Notes under the pieces: model-generated
Database searches by the model: none
Told to the model about the DNA's origin: nothing
The model's input: only the letters and a program-made list of their open reading frames with translations
From: Oceanihabitans sp.
GTDB taxonomy: Bacteria; Bacteroidota; Bacteroidia; Flavobacteriales; Flavobacteriaceae
Reading direction: 5' to 3'
Assembly (NCBI GenBank): GCA_018067265.1
Contig: JAGPUY010000236.1
Span: 1-8,107, forward strand
Length of the DNA stretch: 8,107 nt
Program-made: the position numbers and the translations under genes
Shown here: positions 1-6,438 of the stretch, piece after piece
Layout of the letters: the number at the start of each line of letters is the position of its first letter
Numbering within the stretch: position 1 is the stretch's first letter

Positions 1-32
1 TTTATGCTTTGTTAGGGTTTCGTTTTTTCGAT

Positions 33-623
33 TTATTCCGCAATCTTACTTGCTGCTTTTTTAGCTTTTTTCAACATTTTTTTAGCTTCATTTTCGTCTA
101 TGAATTCAATCTTTGGTCTGGCTTTTATCCATCCCGTTTTATGCGTCTGCTTTATATAATACGTTTTACCTTCTTTAGGATTAATTCGCAGCACATCGGT
201 GCCTTCTCCCTTGCTTGTGATAACTACTTCGCCATTATCTGCTTCTATTTTCCATGATAAATACGTGTTCGCGCTTAAAACACCAATTATTTTTTCATTT
301 TCATAGATGGTCATTCCATTTAACAAAGCGCCTCTTTTCCTTGGTCTAATGGCATATACTGTTGCAAATTTCTTAGATCCTTGTTTGTTGTAATGTTCGA
401 TATCGCCATTATTGTACACAATTTGGAGTATATCGGTTTTGTTAATGGTGTACATTGGACCATTTGGATTGGAATGCTTTTTATATTTGATATCATCGAC
501 GTTAACTTCCATAATTTTGGATAAAATAGAGTCCGTTGTCTGTTTTGTATAAATTACGTCTTGAGAAAACCCGGAATAATGAACTAAAAGGAAAAGAATT
601 AAGGGCAATGTTTTTTTATACAT
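33..623 (-). CDS. Secreted DUF2846-like protein of unknown function
   Basis: A 196-residue exported protein. Residues 1-20 form a signal peptide (KK, then a hydrophobic LPLILFLLV core, ending SGFSQ), with likely cleavage near residue 20-21. Residues 22-80 resemble a short beta-rich module common in Bacteroidota secreted proteins, with IKYKK, a GPMYTI segment and IVYNNGD. Residues about 88-170 fit the DUF2846 pattern: VYAIRP, a central IGVL, then the EGKTYYIK block at 151-158 and a Trp-containing segment after it. The C-terminus (178-196) is Lys/Ala-rich and probably helical. No catalytic motif is visible. The gene starts 113 bases after the glycoside hydrolase stop, with no clear terminator between them, so cotranscription is possible. 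The ATG directly follows three 10-base A/C repeats. Family assignment is from remembered patterns; biochemical function is unknown. Confidence 0.8.
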   Translation of the reverse strand: MYKKTLPLILFLLVHYSGFSQDVIYTKQTTDSILSKIMEVNVDDIKYKKHSNPNGPMYTINKTDILQIVYNNGDIEHYNKQGSKKFATVYAIRPRKRGALLNGMTIYENEKIIGVLSANTYLSWKIEADNGEVVITSKGEGTDVLRINPKEGKTYYIKQTHKTGWIKARPKIEFIDENEAKKMLKKAKKAASKIAE

Positions 624-650
624 TTTGGTTGGGTTTGGTTGTATTTGGTT
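624..650 (-). repeat. 10-base tandem repeat (AACCAAA units) abutting a start codon
   Basis: On the minus strand the leader immediately before the ATG at 623 reads AACCAAATAC, AACCAAACCC, AACCAAA: two full 10-base units and a 7-base part unit, with the heptamer AACCAAA identical in all three. The stretch 624-654 contains no G on the minus strand, so it holds no Shine-Dalgarno site and should be unstructured in RNA. This suits the A-rich translation leaders of Bacteroidota. Whether the regular spacing binds a protein or is chance low complexity cannot be told. Confidence 0.6.
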
Positions 651-736
651 TTTTCATGGTTTTATATTTCTTCTTGTGTATTTGTACGCAGGAGAGAACT
701 AGCAATAGGTTATACACATTGTTTTGTACTTGCTTA

Positions 737-2419
737 CTAACGACTGATTTCTTTCGCCCAATCGCCTCTGTAAATTAATTTTTGGTCGTGAATTTTAAAG
801 GTGAATTTGCCATACCTCACCGAAATTCCAGCAGATGCATTGACAACCCAGCAATTATCGGGTATCTTAAAGAAATTTTCAGAAGTAATTACTTTTTTAT
901 CCATTTGATCCTGAATAGGAACAGATACTTGTGGGCCTACGTCCCAACCAAGATGCGTATTGTAGCTCACTATTAAATCACCAATTAATTTAAAATTTTC
1001 ATTGGTTTCTATTTTTGTTTTAATGCTTCCCGTTTTTACGTCGTTTAAATCTTTTTCCGGGGTTACTTCTATTGTTAATTTTGGTAAATCAATAGCAGTT
1101 TTAGAAGCCAGGATGATAATAGATTCGTTTTTAATAATGTGATCTTCACTATCCAAAAACGAAAAAGCAAGTTCCATAGCTTCTAGGCCTTCAGGATTAA
1201 TTGTTAATTGGTCTTTAAAATACCCTTCTTTGGTTATGTTTTTAGAATAGATAATTTCGTCACGGTTTTTCACAACCACTTTTTTAATAGTCGCATCATT
1301 ATAAAATTCTAATGGTATTGTAGTATTGGTATGTACTGTTTTGTTTTTAGGGCTTAGAATAAGGCCTTTCATATAATCGCGCATGGCAAACCATACAGGT
1401 CGTGGTGCACCATATTTGTCGTTGATATCTTTATATCCCCAAAAGCCAAACCATTCTTCTGGTTGTTCTTTATTATGGATGTTTTTTTCGCCACCTTTCC
1501 ACCAGCCATCTGCATAATAAAATGGGCACATTCCTACAGCACCTGCATCTATAAGGTCTCGGTAATTAGAGATAAGTCCTTCACTTTGTTCTTTTAAGGT
1601 TCGGGAACCAAAACTACCAAAGCCTCCTTTTGGTGAAACGGAATGTCCAAACTCTGTAATTATAAATGGTTTGTCTAATCCGTTTAATTCATTTAAACCT
1701 TTAATATAATCTCTAAATCCCATGGTTGCTGTTTGCCCTTCATTGTATCCATAGCAATTGTAAGCATATACATCATACATGCTTTGATTCATATAATCAC
1801 TAATCATCGCATTTGCAGAAAGTGTTACGGGTATATTTGGATGCTGCTCATGAATCTTATCGACCATCATTTGCATCAAGTCTTTAAATGCCTTGGCTGA
1901 AACCTTATGAATATGATCTGTTTGCGGTTCGTTAATAACCAAATACGTAATGATACAATCGTATTTTGGTGCATATTTCAATATATTTTCAAGCTGTGTC
2001 TTGCAATGATTAATAAATTTAGGATCTCCATAATCTTCTTCTGGATTTACTTCTAATCCCATAATAAGTTTTAAACCCGATTCTTGTACCAGTTGCAGTT
2101 GTGCTTCCGAATATTGACTCCAAGTTCTAATGGTATTATAACCGCCTTTTTTAATGTTCTCGAGATCGAATTTCATTAGCTCTAAATGCTCTTTCTTTTC
2201 ATCTTCATAAGGATGTTGTCCTGGACGTGCACCTATTTCGTAACCGATTGCTTTAATAAAAAACTTTTCTCCATTAAGGTAGTACCAATTATCTTTGAGT
2301 TCAATTTTTGTTGCTGTTGCTGCAGCTGTTGTTGTAATCGTTGTTGTTTCCGATTGCGAACATCCAGAAATAAGATGTGCAAGACCTAGAAGAAATATTA
2401 AAGCTACGTTTTGTTTCAT
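737..2419 (-). CDS. Lipoprotein glycoside hydrolase, clan GH-A TIM barrel
   Basis: A 560-residue exported lipoprotein. Residues 1-20 are a type II signal peptide with lipobox LISGC, so Cys20 is the predicted lipidated residue. A Thr/Ala linker follows (25-37). The catalytic barrel spans about 44-355. It opens with YYLNGEKFFIKAIGYE, contains NTIRTW (95-100), then VINEP (161-165) with Glu164 as probable acid/base, and FIITEFG (252-258) with Glu256 as probable nucleophile. This two-glutamate pattern at the ends of strands 4 and 7 is that of clan GH-A retaining enzymes (GH2 C-terminal barrel, GH5 and relatives). Residues about 360-560 look like beta-sandwich modules. There is no GH2 N-terminal sugar-binding domain and no T9SS tail. 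I cannot name family or substrate; a beta-glucan, mannan or galactoside is possible. The start is supported by the signal peptide; an A10 tract (2424-2433 on the complement) lies 4 bases upstream of the ATG. Confidence 0.85.
   Translation of the reverse strand: MKQNVALIFLLGLAHLISGCSQSETTTITTTAAATATKIELKDNWYYLNGEKFFIKAIGYEIGARPGQHPYEDEKKEHLELMKFDLENIKKGGYNTIRTWSQYSEAQLQLVQESGLKLIMGLEVNPEEDYGDPKFINHCKTQLENILKYAPKYDCIITYLVINEPQTDHIHKVSAKAFKDLMQMMVDKIHEQHPNIPVTLSANAMISDYMNQSMYDVYAYNCYGYNEGQTATMGFRDYIKGLNELNGLDKPFIITEFGHSVSPKGGFGSFGSRTLKEQSEGLISNYRDLIDAGAVGMCPFYYADGWWKGGEKNIHNKEQPEEWFGFWGYKDINDKYGAPRPVWFAMRDYMKGLILSPKNKTVHTNTTIPLEFYNDATIKKVVVKNRDEIIYSKNITKEGYFKDQLTINPEGLEAMELAFSFLDSEDHIIKNESIIILASKTAIDLPKLTIEVTPEKDLNDVKTGSIKTKIETNENFKLIGDLIVSYNTHLGWDVGPQVSVPIQDQMDKKVITSENFFKIPDNCWVVNASAGISVRYGKFTFKIHDQKLIYRGDWAKEISR
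2309..2347 (-). repeat. Triplet-rich Thr/Ala linker coding repeat
   Basis: Thirteen codons (residues 25-37 of the lipoprotein hydrolase) are nearly all ACA/ACG/GCA-type triplets, giving TTTITTTAAATAT directly after the lipidated cysteine. On the plus strand it reads as GTT/GCT-type repeats. It forms a flexible tether between membrane anchor and barrel. Such triplet repeats can gain or lose units by slippage without breaking frame. Confidence 0.6.
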
Positions 2420-2471
2420 GTACTTTTTTTTTTGGATTGCACACAGCGTGTTTGTGTATGCTTATTTATGT

Positions 2472-2484
2472 GTTTAAGCACCTA
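2472..2484 (-). promoter_or_regulatory. Shared 13-base upstream motif, copy 1
   Basis: The minus-strand sequence TAGGTGCTTAAAC lies 52 bases upstream of the glycoside hydrolase ATG. An identical 13-mer lies 44 bases upstream of the SGNH hydrolase ATG (7746-7758). Same orientation and similar spacing suggest a promoter element or regulator site. It does not match the Bacteroidota housekeeping -7 box TAnnTTTG. No assignment to a known regulator is possible. Confidence 0.4.
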
Positions 2485-2521
2485 TATTGTCCTGAAATAC
2501 GGCTACAGCTTAAAATTGATT

Positions 2522-2719
2522 TTACGCCGATAATTTATCCGCCTGCCGGACGGGCAGGTATACCATATTTGGTGTTTTATAGTCTAAAGATAAATGTAAT
2601 CTTACTTCATTGTATAAATTAATTACATTTTTTGCAGCTCTCTTTGCGTGTGCTCCGTTTTCAAAGGTTTGATCGAGATAGAATTCTTCTTTTAAAATTC
2701 CGTTTACTCGTTCTGCCAT
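2522..2719 (-). pseudogene. IS3-family transposase (OrfB) C-terminal fragment
   Basis: Only about 65 residues remain of a transposase that is normally roughly 280 residues. The fragment begins AERVNGILKEEF, the region holding the third acidic residue (Glu) of the DDE catalytic triad, and continues through NVINLYNEVRLHLSL and YKTPNMVY, typical of IS3/IS150-type OrfB. The two catalytic Asp residues and all of OrfA are missing, so it cannot be active. The reading frame stays open upstream to 2746, but the residues before the Met at 2719 no longer look like transposase, which places the break at about 2720. The Met is probably an internal residue of the parent protein. Near the end, seven codons (LPVRQAD) encoded by a GC-rich palindrome interrupt the expected VY-KLSA ending. 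Confidence 0.85.
2542..2558. repeat. GC-rich palindromic element inside transposase remnant
   Basis: CCTGCC and GGCAGG flank a five-base loop (GGACG), giving a strong GC stem in an otherwise AT-rich region. It is translated in frame as part of LPVRQAD near the C-terminus of the transposase fragment. Similar CCTGCC/GGCAGG palindromes recur in flavobacterial genomes as I remember them, which makes this a candidate dispersed REP-like element. Only one copy is seen in this window. Confidence 0.6.
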
Positions 2720-2746
2720 CAGAAGAATACGTATTGTTTTAATATT

Positions 2747-2772
2747 TTAATCATACAAATAAGTATGATTAA
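2747..2772. repeat. 10-bp perfect inverted repeat
   Basis: TTAATCATAC at 2747-2756 and GTATGATTAA at 2763-2772 are perfect complements around the loop AAATAA. It sits about 27 bases beyond the transposase break. It could be an operator-like dyad or a weak hairpin. There is no T-tract or GC content to make it a convincing terminator. Confidence 0.5.
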
Positions 2773-2894
2773 GTTTCTGTTATTTATATCTTGTTATTAA
2801 ACGTGTAAGAAACCTATAACTTTTCCTATACAAATAGAATACGCACTACCATGTGTTTTATTTAGTAAAAACTAGGTACAACCGTCTATTTATT

Positions 2895-2941
2895 AAACCT
2901 TACGGTTTCCCATAATGCTGCAGCATAGGTTTGAAAAACCT
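2895..2941. repeat. Cluster of alternative short stems
   Basis: Three elements lie together: AAACC/GGTTT around TTAC (2895-2908), the 12-base palindrome ATGCTGCAGCAT (2915-2926), and AGGTTT/AAACCT around GAA (2927-2941). AGGTTT at 2927-2932 can also pair with AAACCT at 2895-2900, enclosing the central palindrome, so two exclusive folds exist. The cluster follows the terminator of the ice-binding-like gene. Confidence 0.4.
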
Positions 2942-2943
2942 TT

Positions 2944-2971
2944 AAAAAGAGGCTTCCAATGGAGGCCTCTT
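2944..2971 (-). terminator. Intrinsic terminator of the ice-binding-like gene
   Basis: On the minus strand an 11-bp stem (AAGAGGCCTCC with GGAAGCCTCTT, one G-T pair) closes on a three-base loop at 2958-2960 and runs into TTTTT followed by AAAGG and a second T5 run. It begins 42 bases after the stop codon of the gene at 3014-5710. This is a classic rho-independent terminator and probably isolates that gene from the hydrolase downstream. Confidence 0.85.
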
Positions 2972-3013
2972 GGGATGCTTCGTGTTTTATAGTAATGACT
3001 ACAGACACATGAG

Positions 3014-5710
3014 TTAGAAAACAATTATTTTCTTATGGATCGATCCAGAATTGGTCTTCAGGATAACAATATACATTCCTGAGGCTACATGCAGTGGTAA
3101 CGACATCGATGATGCATTTTTGTTTATATGCCATGTTTTTACCTGTTGTCCTAAATTATTGTATAAAGCAACCTTTTGTATGTCTCTATTTGTATGATTG
3201 TTCAATTGCAATTCGGAAATCGGATTATTCATATACATATCAACGTCGGCAACTAAAGTGGCTTCCTCGGTAGTTAATACGCGTGGCTGAAGTACAAGAT
3301 AAAATCTGTTTTCATATTCCCCTGGAGCTAAATTAATTTCAAAAGCTTGGTTTGTAATATCATGTGTTTCACCTGTTAAGTTATCTTTAATATAGATGGT
3401 GTTGTAGTCGTCTGCATATTCCATGGCATCTACTTCAATCCGTATGGGTCCACCTTCTATGGTTCGAATTCCTAGCGGTATTTCTTTATCTAAATCAAAT
3501 GCATCGGTAGCTTGAATGACGTATTTTTTATCGTTCAGAATCCAATACATATCATCATCAAACACTTCGTACATTTCTGCATCATAACCCCAGTCTATAG
3601 CATCCGTGGTATTGGGGTCTAGCGTCAGCAATACTTGCCTATGACTTATTTTAGGAGCATCGAAACCAATTCTGAATTTTGGTCTAAAATCCCTTTCGGA
3701 AGTATTTGTTTTCATGAAAGCAGAACTCCCAGAAGATTCTTTTATATAACTACGCTGGCTATTGTTAAATTCAATTTGCCCGCCATCTGCATCGCCCACC
3801 ACAAAAAAGCCTAGCCCAACAGGGATATATTGTTGTGGTGCTCCGCTGGTAGATGCAATTTCCACATCATTCTGTTCGGAAGCAGCTGCGACACCTCCGC
3901 TTTTAGAATAGGTGGCATAACCTGCCGGATAGTCTGCAAAAATATGATTGTCGCCTGCATAATGATCCCAGAAATAAAGCGTTCCTGTTATGGAAGCTGT
4001 GCCTGGAAATTCGCCATTGTCGTCAATAAATTTATTGGCATCTATGGCTGAAGGATAGGGATTGCCGGCCAAATGATCATTGTTAGCGCCTACCGTAAGT
4101 TCAAAACTTCCATTATTTGGTTTGCCCACAAAGGTGTAATTTTGTTCGTTTTCGCTGGTGTTAGAGCCTTTCATGGAATAGCCTTGTCCTACTTTTATAT
4201 CTTCTGAATTGCTCACTTGCTCCCATGCGCTATAGCCGAGACCAGAATCTTCCAGTTTGTACATCCAGCGGGTGCTTAACTTAATTGGAGAACTTGCTAC
4301 GCCATCAGCATAGGAAGCGCTAGTACCAAAATCAATCTCCAAACTATTAAAGGGGTCTGTGCCGTCTCTTAAGACACCGCCAATGGTATAGTTCATTCCA
4401 TCCGTGCTAACAGGGGAACTCCAATAATTGTATCTAAAACTATTATCCGTTACTTGTTGGTCGATTTCTATAGATCCAGTACTTGCCAGATCAACAATAC
4501 TTCCCGTGTTTTGTAATAATTGCGATCCTTGTTTTAAGTAAATGGTACCGTCTAGCGTTAAAATAGTGTTGAGACTTAAATAATTGTTGTTTATGGTCAA
4601 TGAAGCGGAAACTTGAATTTCAAGATTTTTAACAAGACCACCATTGTCTGGGGCAGAAGCAATTATTGGATAGCTTGTTGTAACCACAGGAATAATATTG
4701 ATTAAATCATTTAAAATACTAGGGATACCACAGGACCAGTTTTCGGCAGTATTCCAATCGGAACTTATGGCTCCTGTCCAATAATTTATGGAGGGTTCTG
4801 GATCAATCACCACAGTAACGGAAGAAGTAGAAGTGCTACAGCCCGCAGCATATGTTGGGAACGTAATAGTATAGGTGTTTGGATTTAAGGTTACTAATCC
4901 TGTTTCCGAAATACTTATCGCACTTGGTATAAAGGAGTATGTGGCGGTTTCATCGTAGTTTTTAATCTGTAAACTTCCTGTTGCTATGGAGCAAGTGGGC
5001 TGTGTAATTGAGCCTATACCAGAGAGGCCATTGTTTATTCTGGTTGCATATATAGTAATAGCGCCAGTAGTAGAAAGCATCCTGCCATCTACACTTCCAC
5101 CAGAGCCTATGCCCACAGCTCCAGGATTGCTAATTAGATTACCGCTGATGCTTGTGGAAGCAGCCATGGAAATGGCTCCACCAGACAACCAAAAGATATG
5201 TTCTGGTGAAGCACAATTGATTAAAACTACGTTTGCACCTGCGGCGGTGGAGAATGCACCTCCTATTTTAAAGATAAATTCTGCATCTGGATCGCCCTGC
5301 GCATCTAGAGTAAGTGTTCCTACTAAAGACGCTGCAGCAGCTTGTGAATAAATACCAGCCGTGAGTGTCTCACTACCGAAAACAGGAGCATGTGCAGCTG
5401 TAGTGATGGTATTATTGATTTGGGTAACAGCAGCTTCTAAATCTAAAGCGGCCTGTGCTGTAATACTATTGGTATTATGAATACTCCCATTTACAATTGT
5501 AGGAGCATCAAAACCACTTATAGCGCCAATTTCTGCACCAATATCACCTGTGACATTTGAAGTGGCCGTGTTAGAAACAGCGCCATCGGAGGTATAAAGA
5601 GCGAAATCTTTAACGGATCCAAGGTTAATTTGAGATACAACGTTATTAACGCTTAAAAAGAAAATAATAGTTAGAAAGGTTTGACATAAATACTTTGTTT
5701 TGATTAGCAT
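3014..5710 (-). CDS. DUF3494 ice-binding-like modular protein with T9SS sorting domain
   Basis: An 898-residue secreted surface protein. Residues 1-26 are a signal peptide ending VVSQ. Residues about 29-225 match the DUF3494 (type 1 ice-binding protein) fold: LGSVKDFALYTSDG, the SNVTGDIG segment, AEFIFKIGG, HIFWLSGGA and SVDGRMLSTTGAITI, which form a discontinuous beta-solenoid in known members. Residues about 238-303 resemble an Ig-like repeat of flavobacterial adhesins (PTCSIATGS to GCSTSTSSV). From 310 there is a YWTGAISSDWN/ENWSCG-type segment, then the T9SS-associated YNYWSSPV (427-434) and GNPYPSAID (549-557). Residues about 823-898 are the T9SS type A sorting domain (LYNNLGQQVK, ASGMYIVILK). 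Ice binding is inferred from family; many DUF3494 proteins are untested, and adhesion is an alternative. The start is fixed by the signal peptide; there is no Shine-Dalgarno site. Confidence 0.88.
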   Translation of the reverse strand: MLIKTKYLCQTFLTIIFFLSVNNVVSQINLGSVKDFALYTSDGAVSNTATSNVTGDIGAEIGAISGFDAPTIVNGSIHNTNSITAQAALDLEAAVTQINNTITTAAHAPVFGSETLTAGIYSQAAAASLVGTLTLDAQGDPDAEFIFKIGGAFSTAAGANVVLINCASPEHIFWLSGGAISMAASTSISGNLISNPGAVGIGSGGSVDGRMLSTTGAITIYATRINNGLSGIGSITQPTCSIATGSLQIKNYDETATYSFIPSAISISETGLVTLNPNTYTITFPTYAAGCSTSTSSVTVVIDPEPSINYWTGAISSDWNTAENWSCGIPSILNDLINIIPVVTTSYPIIASAPDNGGLVKNLEIQVSASLTINNNYLSLNTILTLDGTIYLKQGSQLLQNTGSIVDLASTGSIEIDQQVTDNSFRYNYWSSPVSTDGMNYTIGGVLRDGTDPFNSLEIDFGTSASYADGVASSPIKLSTRWMYKLEDSGLGYSAWEQVSNSEDIKVGQGYSMKGSNTSENEQNYTFVGKPNNGSFELTVGANNDHLAGNPYPSAIDANKFIDDNGEFPGTASITGTLYFWDHYAGDNHIFADYPAGYATYSKSGGVAAASEQNDVEIASTSGAPQQYIPVGLGFFVVGDADGGQIEFNNSQRSYIKESSGSSAFMKTNTSERDFRPKFRIGFDAPKISHRQVLLTLDPNTTDAIDWGYDAEMYEVFDDDMYWILNDKKYVIQATDAFDLDKEIPLGIRTIEGGPIRIEVDAMEYADDYNTIYIKDNLTGETHDITNQAFEINLAPGEYENRFYLVLQPRVLTTEEATLVADVDMYMNNPISELQLNNHTNRDIQKVALYNNLGQQVKTWHINKNASSMSLPLHVASGMYIVILKTNSGSIHKKIIVF

Positions 5711-6277
5711 AGGGATTAATGGTGTTGAGGTTTATTTAGGGGTATATTATATTCATACAACCTTGTGAATTCTACAAAGAAGCATTGTGGTCAAGGTAGA
5801 CGTTATATGTGCGAAAAGTTTGACAAAATCAGTTTAATCGTTGAACTACATGTATTTTGTCGAATTAATATGTAATTCGTCGAGTCTGTTTTTCGTTTTA
5901 TTGCAACGTATTTCTATATCAATATTTTAATTTGAAGCCGAACAATCATCGATCTAACTATCATCTTTGATATCTAGTTTCTGTCTGATGCAGAGCGGAT
6001 TATAAGTATCGTGTTTAAGCGGGGGAATTGATTAATGAACTTCAATCTCATGGATAAATGGAGGATGGTCGTCTTTAAATGTGCTGATTTCTCCTGTTTC
6101 AATCTCAAGTGGTTTACCTTATAAAGGTAATAGCTACACGCATGGTAGTATGGATCTAGAATCTATAACTTATAATTGGTCAGGGACTGAAAACAATGGT
6201 GAATCACACGCAAGTGCTGCTGTTTAATGCGATTTGAACCTTTTAGTGTTACAATTATAATGGCAACTATTAGGCAT
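5711..6277. other. Long intergenic region upstream of the ice-binding-like gene
   Basis: Bases 5711 to about 6035 should hold the promoter of the minus-strand gene starting at 5710, but I found no good TTTG/TAnnTTTG pair in that orientation. GTTTAAGC at 6013-6020 matches the first eight bases of the shared upstream motif, then diverges. Bases 6039-6227 hold a coding-like plus-strand remnant. The rest shows nothing recognisable. Confidence 0.5.
6039..6227 (+). pseudogene. Possible gene remnant, C-terminal 62 codons
   Basis: A plus-strand frame is open for 62 codons and ends at TAA (6225-6227), directly after TAA-TGA stops at 6033-6038. The translation reads like protein: SWINGGWSSLNV, then ISSGLPYKGNSYTHGS, and SITYNWSGTENNGESH. 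First positions are purine-rich and third positions mostly A/T, as expected for real coding DNA in this genome. There is no plausible ATG near its beginning; the only in-frame ATG is internal, at MDLES. I do not recognise the family. It runs opposite to all other genes here and is probably the tail of a decayed gene, though a chance open frame is possible. Confidence 0.35.
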
Positions 6278-6304
6278 AAAAAAACCACCAAAAGAGGTGG
6301 TTTT
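6278..6304 (-). terminator. Intrinsic terminator of the SGNH hydrolase gene
   Basis: A 9-bp stem, AAAACCACC with GGTGGTTTT, closes on a six-base loop (6290-6295). Read on the minus strand it ends in seven T residues, a strong rho-independent signal. It lies about 134 bases after the stop codon at 6439, leaving a fairly long 3' untranslated region with nothing else visible in it. On the plus strand only four T residues follow, so it may also work weakly for the remnant at 6039-6227. Confidence 0.85.
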
Positions 6305-6438
6305 CAAGTGTTTTAGTAACTAATTATCGCATAAAATCTTGGGTGCATTTTTGTAATTAGCAAATACAAAATTTGTGCGTGTTTTGTAAAGAGTCTATAA
6401 TTCGTCTGATAATTTATAGGGTAGTGGCTTTTATTTAA

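Larger units (their letters stand above)
2720..2943. other. Gap between transposase remnant and terminator
   Basis: No coding sequence is recognisable here on either strand. It is AT-rich and holds several small inverted repeats, listed separately: 2747-2772 and the cluster 2895-2941. The left end is the break point of the IS3 remnant. No trace of the missing transposase part or of the opposite IS end was recognised. Confidence 0.5.

Noticed and set aside
9..257. Plus-strand open frame rich in Phe
   Set aside because: It is antisense to the small secreted protein; the Phe richness mirrors Lys codons of its C-terminus.
536..778. Plus-strand open frame across the gap between the two left-hand genes
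   Set aside because: It overlaps the signal peptide of one gene and the end of the other in antisense, and has no supporting features.
2377..2622. Plus-strand open frame covering the hydrolase upstream region and the transposase remnant
   Set aside because: It crosses a signal peptide, an intergenic region and a known transposase fragment in antisense; the translation looks like no protein and contains the palindrome by chance.
4986..5351. Plus-strand open frame of 121 codons
   Set aside because: It lies wholly opposite the DUF3494 domain coding sequence; its composition follows from the Ala/Ser/Thr-rich codons of the real gene.
5711..6438. Possible toxin-antitoxin pair, small RNA or CRISPR in the long gap
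   Set aside because: No paired small genes, no regularly spaced repeats and no structured element other than the terminator were seen.
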